In this document: positions 1 to 9,995 of the stretch, in pieces
How the letters are laid out: every line of letters begins with the position of its first letter
Numbering within the stretch: position 1 is the first letter of the stretch
Origin: Micropterus salmoides
Lineage: Eukaryota > Chordata > Actinopteri > Centrarchiformes > Centrarchidae
DNA: 64,000 nt
NCBI RefSeq assembly: GCF_014851395.1
Contig: NW_024044681.1
Span: 8,132,879 to 8,196,878, forward strand
Direction of reading: 5' to 3'
Program-made: the position numbers and the translations under genes
The notes under the pieces: generated by a model
Told to the model about the DNA's origin: nothing
What the model saw: the letters and a program-made list of their open reading frames with translations, nothing else
Database searches by the model: none

Positions 1-118
1 GTACAGAAAGAGGAAGGGAGGGAGAGAACAAAATGTTCAGAAAAGAGAGTCTGACGCACAGAGATAATGTGTTTACAGTTTGGGCTTTGACACCGGTGGA
101 CACTTTCCTCTGCCTTAC
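1..118 (-). other. galnt10: galnt10 intron 11, partial
   Basis: This is the start, in transcript orientation, of the intron that follows the gtaagg donor of exon 11. It is purine-rich on the plus strand. I see no gene or repeat in it. Confidence 0.85.
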
Positions 119-268
119 CTTTCTGTAGCGCCACAGCTGGTTGCCCTTCATGCCGTGACAGTCGTACAGGGTGACGGGGCTGTTGTGGGAGATGGCATCA
201 AAACAGACTTTTTTTGTGTGCATGGGGTCGCCCACCCGGACGTCCTCTCTCCATCCAAACGTGAACAC
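119..268 (-). CDS. galnt10: galnt10 exon 11 (second lectin repeat)
   Basis: This 150-bp exon is 50 codons in phase 0, with acceptor ...gtttcctgcag and donor AGAAAG|gtaagg. It encodes VFTFGWREDVRVGDPMHTKK through ...KGNQLWRYRK. It forms the beta repeat of the ricin-type lectin fold. CFDAIS and YDCH supply the paired-Cys pattern, and QLW (131-139) is the QxW core. The chain is not finished: about 50 residues of the lectin domain and the stop codon must lie left of position 1. Confidence 0.95.
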
Positions 269-1154
269 CTGCAGGAAACATCTCAGTTGTAATGTCACAC
301 ACACAAAAAAAAAAACATTTTGCAGTGATAAGTCACATCAACCTTTTCATCAAAAACAGACCAATTGGAGACGCAGCTATTATTAAAGGTTTGACATTTT
401 TACCTTTAATTGTCTCCATCAAGCCATGAAGCACTAAATGTTCTGTTTTGTGCATTTCAATTAAAAGGTCTGGGCTCCCATTAAATCCATTATTGTAATT
501 TAAAAAACAAAGTAATACAGATTTAAAATTCTAAAAGCAGGAAAAACATTTTGTCAATACCTACAGTGTTCTTTATACGTCGTCTCTGGCTTTGACCCTT
601 GCACTCAACTTTAATTATGTCCATCCAGTAAAAGTCTTTTATACCATTTTCCTTTTTGTAACACTGAGGAGAATTTTAAAAATCTCAAGGTTCCTCTGAC
701 CGAGCGTTGTGGCCGCTCTGCGTTATTGCTGCCTATTGTGTTACTGGCTATTATTATTAATCCATTGAATGTAACTGTTGATGTTTCTCTCTGAGTTTAT
801 CTGAGGATCACAGACCAGAGAGGACTCTGTGGATAAAAACAACAAATCTAATGTATCAAACTAAAAGGTTCTTTTTGACTTGCGTAGGTTGTGGATTATT
901 TTCCATGCAAATGGTGGTTAAATATCTTGAGCTGAATTGTAGTGGAAAACATCATAGCAGGGACATCATTTATGTTTTTAGTGACTTAGTGAAGAAGAAA
1001 CATGGTTAGTTTTGCTCACGTACATCGCAGATTTATTCAGAAACACAATATGAATGAAGAGTCTTGAAGGTTTTACACAAACCTTTAAAAGCATTAGGTA
1101 ACATTAATTACTTAGATGATGAAGAAAAATAAATAAAACAAAGTTTGAAAGTGG

Positions 1155-1387
1155 AACGGCTGTGGCTCAGGAGGTAGAGCGGGTTGGCCGTTAATCGGAA
1201 GGTGGGCGGTTCAATCCCTGGCTCCCCCTGGTTGCGTGGCAAAGTACCCTTGGGCAAGATACAGAACCCTGAATTGCCCATGTATGAATGTGTGTGAGTT
1301 AGTTTCTGTTTGAGCACTCAGGCTCAGTCTATGAATGAGTAAAAGCGGTCAAAAAGGTGCTATACAAATACGGAGCATTTACATTTA
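1155..1387 (+). mobile_element. tRNA-derived SINE, near full length
   Basis: The head resembles a tRNA gene. A box-A-like TGGCTCAGGAGG begins at 1163 and a box-B match GGTTCAATCCC lies at 1208-1218, 45 nt apart. The body (ccttgggcaagatacagaac) and the tail (gctatacaaatacggagcat) match a SINE-like family I know to be widespread in spiny-rayed fishes. A 5'-truncated relative lies at about 41015-41170. I did not find a clear target-site duplication. Confidence 0.7.
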
Positions 1388-2989
1388 ACTTGTGTTGGGA
1401 TTATTTAGTCAAGCTTCTATTTCAAAGGTCATCAAGGAATGAACTTCCATGCTTCCCTTCAGAGCTAACATAGAAGATATTATACTTTCAGTGTCTGCAC
1501 ACATGTAAAAATGGAGCACACCGCTGTATGCAGACCAATAAAAAACTCAGTACAAATATATCCACTTTATCTGACTATATTTGAGTCTGTAGGCACATCA
1601 CAAAACTGTGCTGAATTGATTCACTAACATATTCAAGGATCATTAAGAACTGCAGCAGCTCCACAAAGTTTACTGATCATCAGTATCTATTTATCTAAAA
1701 ACTACAACTGGATTGTGATGATTCACCACGCACATGACACTGTGATTGATGTCCTTAATGAATATCTCTCTATCCACTTGTTTGTCATTTTCCGTTTCTG
1801 TTGATCACAAAGTTACATTAAAATAAAATGACCACGGTGAACTCGGCAGTCAGGACTGGTTTTTCTTCCTGCTGTTTGAAACAGAGAAATATATGTATAT
1901 ATTTTTTTAAAGTAAGCTAGAAGAGGAGCAGGATGCATAGTAACTGGTAAAATCGGGCTTTTGTTTTTAGTTTCATAGAGCCTAACAGGTTGTATCTTAT
2001 TTCTGATCACATGCACTTGTGTAAATTTGTTTCTGTATCAGTTTGACAGATCAGTTCACATTTCTCAAACAATATTATTGTTTTTGATCTCTTATCTAGA
2101 ACAAAAATAAATACATTTAAATCTCGACAGTCAGCAGCGTTCCAAGTGGCCGTCACTTCTCCAGCTCACAAAGACTTCCTGAATAAGTTCCTCCACTCCT
2201 CTAATACAGAATCAAAAAGCCCTGCCGGAGGGGCTCCTGTGATTTGGAATAATTTTCTCGCTGGAGCTGAATACAGATTGCAACTGTGACACAGATTAAA
2301 CTACAATGCATTTTCAGATTAAAGCAACTAAACTGTCGGAGCTCTGAAGCACAGTATTTCAACTGTGGAAACAAAAGGGGACATTCAATCTATTATGGTT
2401 GCATTATGAGCTCGGCTTAAAGACCTTCAGTGTGACGTGTGAGGGGGAAAAAAAACGACTCCTTTAGAACAATGCGGGGATAATGAAGCAACACAGTTCG
2501 CATGTGTGCTGTTTGTGTGTTTATGCAAGTTAATTTGACTGTAATGTGTGTTTAGCCGAAGAAATACAATTACTCAGGAGACAATCTATCAACAATGGTG
2601 ACATATCATAATTCCTCTTGTAATGCACTGAGTGTTCTCAAAGTCTGCCCTGTAAACCCCTTTCTTTACTCCAAGCTTTCAAAGTGTTCCTCTAAAAGCG
2701 CATGATGCGCTAGGTGGATAAAACAGGAGCCAGCCAGAGCTAAAATTCTGAACCCAATCCTAACCAGACCTGTGGAAAACAACAAGAGACCATTTTAAAA
2801 GGGACCAGAAAACACCACAAACCCTCTTTATGTTAAAATGCGGTCGACCTGAACGGACCCAAACAGAACACCAGCACAGGCAGCAGCATGATGCTCAACC
2901 AATCAACAAGCAGCCGCAGTCAAAAACATTAGCAACATGCCATTTTTCCTGCCCTACAGTGTTCTGACATTTTGACAAAGAGACCTGAG

Positions 2990-3108
2990 ACCCTTTCCAA
3001 TGTAAAAGTCCAGTGTCCAATGTCCAGGACTCCCTTGAAAAAGAGATTAGTAATCTCAATGGGATTTTCCTGGTTAAATAAAGGTTTAATAATAATAAAA
3101 AAAAAAAG
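2990..3108 (+). mobile_element. LINE 3' tail fragment
   Basis: The stretch 'ccttgaaaaagagatt...ctcaatgggattttcctggt' followed by taaataaagg and an A-rich run is a typical 3' end of a teleost non-LTR retrotransposon. A second, diverged copy of the same tail is at about 50985-51085. Only the untranslated tail is present, so the clade cannot be named. Confidence 0.55.
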
Positions 3109-3241
3109 CACCCTACTATCATTTGGACCCAGACCAACTTGGGACTTTTCTTACAGCTTCTGTTATAATGCATTTAGGGTCAAAGTTAAGTTGTCTAACT
3201 CTACATTTTTGACGGATTTAAAGAGTTTTTATTTTGCTCAC

Positions 3242-3358
3242 CTGTCCGTGGCTCCAGCTCACCTCGCCCCGCCCCTTCACACAGCTCTCCAGGCGGATGG
3301 GACTCCCTGATACAAAGTGTTTACTCTCCATACACATACCGCTGCCCACGCTACGAAT
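3242..3358 (-). CDS. galnt10: galnt10 exon 10 (first lectin repeat)
   Basis: This 117-bp exon is 39 codons in phase 0, with acceptor ...gtgttgtag and donor GGACAG|gtgagc. It encodes IRSVGSGMCMESKHFVSGSP, then IRLESCVKGRGEVSWSHGQ. It is the alpha repeat of the ricin-type (QxW) lectin domain. I chose the distal donor because its seven extra codons (VSWSHGQ) align with the corresponding heptapeptide of human GALNT10. An equally good gtgagc donor lies exactly 21 nt upstream, after GRGE, and would give an in-frame shorter product (see findings). Confidence 0.9.
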
Positions 3359-4061
3359 CTACAACACAAACACACAACGGCAAAGTCATGAACAAAAACG
3401 GGAACATTCAGCTGTTAGCAGATATCATTCATACAACAAGTCTGATAAAACCATGATCACACAGAACATTACACACAAAATTGTTGAGGCAGATAAAAGT
3501 TTTTAAATTATAGGCTACCCATAGTTTGGTTTGTTTCGGGTGTAAATAACATGCACATTTATCAGATTCACATTAAATAAATGTGCTTTCAGTCTCTCTG
3601 ACCAAACTTCCAGACAGCAGCCCGGTACGACAGACACATGATTATTTGAGCCAACTGGCAAAAACCTGCTTGAGTTTAAGAAATAGCTTTTCCAATATTT
3701 TTTTTTAAATTAAAGCAATGAACAATTAAAAATTATGCCTGAAGCTCATTCAACATTTGATCATGTACGTTCTGGTTTTCAACAGTGTTTTTCTGTGCTT
3801 TTCCAGCTCACAAAGTATTTTTTATTATCACGATTTATGTAAAACATAAACAGAAAGATAAATCAAATTTCTATATTTGTACTAGTACTACCATGAACTG
3901 AGATTCATACCAAATCACTATACATAAATAAACCAAGAAAACATCACATTTTAAACGTGGTTGAGCAAACGTAGCCCTGGAAGCAGTTTCTCTCAAGGAT
4001 AAACTTTAACTACTGGCTGTCACCGAAAAAACAAACCAAAAGACCCCCCACAAATGAACAG

Positions 4062-5231
4062 GGGCCTGTACCACGAAGCAGGATTTGAGTTTATCCAGGT
4101 AACTTCGGGGTTAACCCTGGATTTTCAGCACCACGAAGGTGGTTCACTTCTTACCAGGGTAGATCTCCATGGTAACTTATACTGAACGGCTAACCTGCTC
4201 CGGAGCAGGTTATGTTCCAGATAAGAGATCAACTCCATGAAAACGCCGCCTGCTGACCAATCAGCTCTCTTGGAAAATGACATCACAATCTGTAGGAAAG
4301 CCCACAGACTGTTTTAGCCAATCGGCTGCTTTATGCTGCGGTGATGTGGAGAAGCTCTTGTCTATAGTGATATAATATTTTAATATTATATAATTTATTT
4401 GCTCCCCAGTCTGTTTCACACAGCCTGTCAGCCGTTCAAATAAATGGGTTTCATTTTTCTTATATGGGCTATTTCTTATTTGAGGTTGAATATTATGAGC
4501 AGTTTGGTAGCATATTGAAATACTAAATTTGAATATGAACGTAGGCTATTAATTTTAGTCTCAGTCTCACAGAGACTGGTCACGTTTTCAGTAGCCTAAA
4601 TGTTGAGTCTTTCAACCACAAGCCTATTTGAGCACATTTTATGGCATGAAGGGATTTTTCGTGTTATTGCTTTATGAAGTTAATTTAGAACAATGTTTGG
4701 AACACTTTTGAGTCTGTTAAATAAATTAATCTCATTTTTTGAAGCGACGACAAGTTTTAAAGGGAGGTGGAACGACCCGAGTCTTTTAATGTGGAAACGC
4801 CGACACACAGCTGAGCTGAAAGAATAAGGCTGATATTTTCATACAGCTCATAAGACCACATCAAATCAACGCATTATTATAGACTACGCCTGTTCATTTA
4901 GACATTCACACTGTCTCCCTGCATGTGTCAGATGCAGGTGTGCTACTTAGACCATGCCGTATTTCTGTAGTGTTACAGTTTAATCCTCGTTCATAAAATG
5001 ACGCTCTGCTGCCAGTGGACTTGTTCATGTCTGTGATTGGTCATCTGCTGCTAACACCGCCTCTTTTATGTGAACGCGCTCCCGGTTGAATTGGGAAACC
5101 CTGGATTGACTTACTGAGTTGATAACCAGCTTCGTGGTACCGCTTATCCAGATCGTGATTGTTAGGGTTAGTTAAGCCAGATAACGAAAACATATCCTGG
5201 GTATGTTGAACTCGCTTCGTGGTGCAGGCCC
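4062..5231. mobile_element. Harbinger-type MITE with CAG target duplication
   Basis: The 1170-bp element has inverted termini. The left end is GGGCCTGTACCACGAAGC and the reverse complement of the right end is GGGCCTGCACCACGAAGC, one mismatch in 18. It is flanked on both sides by CAG (4059-4061 and 5232-5234), which fits the 3-bp CWG/TWA duplications of the PIF/Harbinger superfamily. The motif CCACGAAG recurs inside each end (4071, 4131, and inverted at 5130 and 5215), as expected for transposase-binding sites. There is no transposase ORF, so it is non-autonomous. Confidence 0.8.
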
Positions 5232-5238
5232 CAGGTGT

Positions 5239-5905
5239 CCCTGCGGGATTTTGCGGTGTTGCAATCGCAACTATTAACCCAAATTCAACAAATCCCTGTG
5301 AATTCAGCGCAACTTGCAATTTTGACCAATGACTGCAACTTTTCTGTAAATTTGACCAAGCATCGCCGTTTCCTGCAAAACATTGTCATACGTCGACTTG
5401 TCATTTCCTAGTTAACAAGTCGCAGTAGACATGTGCGATTCCAACGTCTCACATTTGCCGACAAGGACCGTGAGAAACAGTATCCCGATCTTCTTTACCA
5501 AACTAAACTGTTTTTCAAAACGTGCAGTATTGTGGTAGAACATGAAGGAAATCTTGACTGATGCACAGAGTGGCAGAAACGAATGGAGGAAATCAGACAA
5601 GATAAAATCACCATGACACAGGCTGCTGCATCCCGCTCGATTGCAAGTGCTGAAAGAATCAAGGTAAACTGGTTTGAATATAAAGGGTTAGGGCCGCGAA
5701 ATCCTGGAGGGACTGTTTCATGATTCCACTATAATTTTAGAGAAAAAACAACCTCCACCATGCAGTTTTCATTCAATCCCACAATTTCATCAGAAAACAC
5801 CCTAAAACATCACAACTTTTCAGAAAAGCTGCTGCCACATCAGGCATTTTAGACCGCAACAAATGGAAAAAAAAAAAAAGCCTGCGAAATCCTGGAGGGA
5901 GTGGC
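5239..5905 (+). pseudogene. hAT-type element relic with CGGBP1-like fragment
   Basis: The plus-strand reading around 5425-5680 gives fragments resembling the BED/zinc-finger region of CGGBP1-like, hAT-derived proteins (FADKDREKQYPDLLYQTKLF, CSIVVEHEG, then a stop, then TQAAASRSIASAERIK). The segment is interrupted and not a working gene. It is bounded by related end sequences: tccctgcgggattttgcggt near 5239, and an inverted tccctccaggatttcgc at about 5886-5902. A further inverted copy lies at about 5690-5712. The family call is from memory and moderate. Confidence 0.42.
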
Positions 5906-6673
5906 TACTTAGATGTCAAAGGTGGATTATCTTGTAGTCACGATGTCATGGTTTCAAATCTGACAAACCTACTGTTGAGAAAAGTCTCTCACCATCTTTC
6001 ATTTTCACTCTTTGCTGTGTGTGAAAGTCATGTTATGAATATTTTTTGCAGCAGGTCAACTCTTATTTTCAGAAGATCTTAGGAAAACTCAGGATGTCTT
6101 GCAGGGCACTGCTTACTGAAACACGGCCGGGGAGATTATAGCATCAGAGTTCAGAGTGAGAACACAATGCCAAGCCAACACCGCAATCTGAAGGATCCCT
6201 CTTGGTACACAATATTTATCTCTCTGGTACGCCGTGTATGGTCATTCTTTACTGGCCTAAATATGTGTAGCCATCCTACTGAAAGCTAGACTCTACTGCA
6301 TTACCCAAGTCACGTTGGGATCTGGAGGTCACATGTATTGCATTTTAAGCAGAGACAGTTAAGAAGCTAAGAATGAAGGCTTACACCACACATCTCATAT
6401 CTTTCAGTCTTGGCTCTGAGGGAATATCCATATCCAGCTGTCTGGTTTAGCAACTTCGAGAGAAACAGTATCACAAACTACTGCTAGGGAGAGTTTGCCT
6501 CTACTTCTGGATCTGTGACAGACCCGAGCATGACCTGTATAAGTCCCGTACCACACCTGTTGTCCGAATTAAGCCTAAAAATTCCCCCACAGTCACGTAA
6601 GTAGAATCATCTTGCTCTTGTTTTAGCTTTTCTTGAGATGGGTAATGTGTTTAAGTCTGAAAGCTGACTGTAC

Positions 6674-6895
6674 CTCTCCCCACGCTGCAGCAGGAGGTTC
6701 CACCGGTGGGTAGTGTTTGGGCAGATCCCAGGCCACCTCACTCATGAACCACTTGAAGCTCTTGCAGTTGAGGCGGTTCCTCAGCTCCTTCTGTGACGTC
6801 ATGTCTCCTGCTGACAGGTGGCGGTACTCGGGCCGGCGCTGGTACACGTATTCGGCATATTCGTCCATCCACACCTCTGCCACACGTTTTAGGTT
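6674..6895 (-). CDS. galnt10: galnt10 exon 9 (end of catalytic domain and linker)
   Basis: This 222-bp exon is 74 codons in phase 0, with acceptor ...ctgatttcag and donor GGAGAG|gtacag. It encodes NLKRVAEVWMDEYAEYVYQR through ...PVEPPAAAWGE. It holds the conserved RVAEVWMDEY helix that ends the catalytic domain, the CKSFKWFM segment and the short linker before the lectin domain. The VEPPAAAWGE linker is one of the clearest GALNT10-specific matches. Confidence 0.96.
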
Positions 6896-8345
6896 CTGAA
6901 ATCAGAGTGGAACAGTTTTGTTTTCATTCCACATTTCAGGCAATTGGCTGACATCCAACAACTTACAGACAACAATACAGAAAGCTTGAAGTTTTCACAT
7001 CAACAAAACTACAAACACTGAATACCTACCTATCTGAGAGCAGATATTAGTATTAATTTGGAGTTGTATCTTTTTTGCTTTGTTTTTCCTGATGGAAATA
7101 TCTGTCTCTACAGCTGCTAGAAGCTCTAGACTATTCACCAGCTACTCTCTAACTTTGTCTGCCGTTTTGTGCAGGGCAGGTAATGTACCGTCGGTGCTGG
7201 AAACTGCACTGATGAGAAAGATGACCAAAACAGTTTCGGGCCATTTAACCACAACAATGAGCTGAACGATGTTCAGTTAATCTGAGGGGAACTGCAGATT
7301 AAGGTGATGGTTTGTCACTATCGGCTCTCTCACATAACCCACAGCCTCTAAATCCAATGGCAATTACAAAAATATTGCTTGTTTGAAATGTTTTGTTCTA
7401 AGGATGAGTTAAGTGGTGACACTTTGACACACAGTGCTACCTCAACGTAAATGCCAACACAAATGTAGATCGCCATAGACAAGTGATTCTCACTGGATGA
7501 TGATGGATCTGATTGGAAATTTTGTGTTGTTGTTGTTTTTTTGTATTAAAACAGACATCCAGCATTTTATGTTGCTTTGTCGTGTTAAGGTTTATCTTTC
7601 AGATGCAGGGTGTCATCCAAGGGAGAGGGAGGAGGAAGAAGAGTTTACAGTTTGGAGAAAAGATGAGCGATGGGAGGATGCAAAAAACGCAACAGATTTT
7701 TCGATGACTCACTAAATCACTTATACTGCTAATATATTATGTATATATTGTATATTTGGTGTACATGATTGTTGATGCTAAATCTATTTTTTTTCACTGT
7801 GTCAGTCAGTAAAAAGAACATCAACTGTCTTGTTAGCAGATCTTTGTGCTCCTGGACATCACGTTTTTACTGGAACACAGACTAAGCCATCATCTGTACA
7901 TCCTGCCGTCACTGGTCACTGATGTTTTGATTGATCTGACATGACAAAATGATCAAAGCTGCTCAGTAGAAAGTCAGCTAGTCATCAGTCAGGACCTGCC
8001 ATCATGTCCCAGAAGGAGAGATGGGGAAAAAAGGTAAATAAAAAGAGATGAAAAGATTGAAGTAGTCCTGTTTGGTTGTGCCCAGAACCAAAAACCCTGA
8101 TCTATACAAACAGAAAAGCGTCATTTTTAAATTCTAGTAATTCTCCAAATTTTCCACTAACATGTCTCCCTGCACTACTAGGAAAAGAAACATGATGCCC
8201 AAAACATTTACAACATTTCTGTTCAATAGTCATGAAAACATGATCTGTCTGAATATTTTACTCAGTGTGTAGTCCAACAAGTGGTGCAAGAAGCAAGACA
8301 AGACATGTACTGTATGTGACACTGTTAATACAGAGTAAAATTGTC

Positions 8346-8780
8346 TACACACTATATGGGACACCTACACATTACTTCAACATACAATTTTAAATCCATT
8401 GGCACTAATATGGAGTTGGTCCCCTCTTTGCCGCTATAACAGGTTCCACTCTTCTAGGAAGGCTTTCTACAAGATGTTGGAATTTATCTGTGGCAATTTC
8501 TGCACGTTCATCCAGAAGAGCATTTGTGAGGTCAGACGCTGATGTGGGACAGGATAGGGTCGAGGTCAGGGCTCTGTGCGGGCCAGTCAAGTTCTTCTAC
8601 ACCAAACTGGGAAAAAAAACATTTCTTGCTGGCTGGTTTTGTGCACTGGGGCTAAAATTGCATGTTGTAGCATCAAAATTTCCCTTAAGAAAGACCACAC
8701 CATGAAAAAACAGCCGTTACCAAAAGTATTGGGACAGGGGTGTCCCGGTACTGTTGTCCACATCGTGCATGTCTTTCTAA
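8346..8780 (-). mobile_element. Tc1/mariner-like transposon relic
   Basis: Minus-strand translation ends with LVESLPRRVEPVIAAKRGPT followed by PY, matching the usual C-terminal signature of Tc1-like transposases (LVESMPRRV...). Upstream, the same frame keeps TSASDLTNALLDERAEIA. The catalytic core is missing, so this is an internally deleted copy. The ends carry the usual short terminal text (actatatgggacacct on the left, aaagtattgggacag on the right). Confidence 0.6.
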
Positions 8781-8873
8781 ATGTTCAGAAATTTGGGTGA
8801 ATTTGAAAGTGATAGTTTAAGGATAAAATCAATGGGTTGACATAATTAAGCATCAGCTGAAATGGCTAAAATG

Positions 8874-9995
8874 TAGAGCCCGACCGATATGCGATTTTTA
8901 AGTCCGATACCGATTTTGATATTTGAGTTTTTTAAAATCCGATAGCCGATATATCGGCCGATTTTGTTTTTTCCCCCCTCATTTTAAGAAATGCATGACA
9001 TAAACAAAGATTATCCCTAAAATTTTGTTATGCTGAGACCTCACTAAGATACCATGACATAATGCAGTATATAAATAAGTTTTGTTATTGTTAGAAATAG
9101 TACTTTGAACAAAAGTACAACAAAATATATTAAAGTTTTAATAAATAATAATAAGATTTCAAACTAAAGTTTCACATTCAAAAGAAGTGGTCACGTTAGA
9201 GAACTTTGTTAGGCAGGAAGCCGTGTTACATAGTGGTACAGCTCACATTTATTCACAAGTCCCTCTGGTTTAACCATTTCTGACACACCGACTGTAACTA
9301 GAGAGAAGCAGCTCGCAGATATATTTAGAACACGTTAAACAATATAGTTTAATAGTTCATTAATGTTAGTGCTCCTTCACTGATAAACACTGCATTGGTT
9401 TTGTGGCTAATTTATGTTTAATAATATTTAGAAGTAATGAACTAGGGAGAAATGAGGGGACAATTCACTAGAAGTGCCGCACTATTTCAGAAATGAATCT
9501 ACAATCACGTCTGTCAGCGTAACCTTAGCCTCCACCACTCTACTCTACCTACTGTAACATTAAACATCCTGCTGTGACCCGTGAGAGTGCAATGAAATTC
9601 GGGAGGGCTAGCAAGTCTGGTATGAATGTTTTCAGGAGAGGAAAAGTGATGAAGGCTGTTTTTTATTATTATTTAAGTCATGTAATTGACGTGACGTATG
9701 AGCAACTCACCGTGAACACCGAGTGCGAGAGCTACCAGGAGCTCCTCACCCTAGCTCCAGTAGACTACGGTCAGCTGATGTTTTGTTCTGTTGTGCTGCA
9801 GTATTTTGAACAGAGGAGCTGCAGAGCTCTCTCTGGTGGGCAAACTACGCAACACTCATGACGTGAGGGAAGGATCAGACTCCGTTTCTTTTTTAATAGT
9901 CATTTTCGGCTGGTATAAACGCCGATGCAGCTATTTCTGCAAGTAGCTCATATCGGCCGATAATATCTGCAGAACAATAAATCGTTCGGGCTCTA
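8874..9995. mobile_element. hAT-type MITE with perfect 8-bp duplication
   Basis: The inverted ends are TAGAGCCCGACCGAT on the left and, reversed, TAGAGCCCGAACGAT on the right (one mismatch). They are flanked by a perfect 8-bp duplication CTAAAATG (8866-8873 and 9996-10003). An 8-bp duplication is diagnostic of hAT insertion. The 1122-bp interior has no transposase. Near both ends there are repeats of the palindrome TATCGGCCGATA. The intact duplication suggests a fairly recent insertion. Confidence 0.85.

Larger units (their letters stand above)
269..3241 (-). other. galnt10: galnt10 intron 10
   Basis: This 2973-bp intron is mostly unique AT-rich sequence. The only elements I recognise are the tRNA-derived SINE at 1155-1387 and a LINE 3' tail around 2990-3108. 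No ORF here looks coding. Confidence 0.85.
3359..6673 (-). other. galnt10: galnt10 intron 9
   Basis: This 3315-bp intron contains a complete Harbinger-type MITE (4062-5231) and, directly beside it, a decayed hAT/CGGBP1-like element (about 5239-5905). The remaining 3360-4058 and 5910-6670 show no gene or recognised repeat. Confidence 0.85.

Noticed and set aside
3242..3262. A separate micro-exon between exons 10 and 11
   Set aside because: The seven residues missing relative to human GALNT10 were found as the in-frame extension of exon 10 to a second donor, so no micro-exon is needed.
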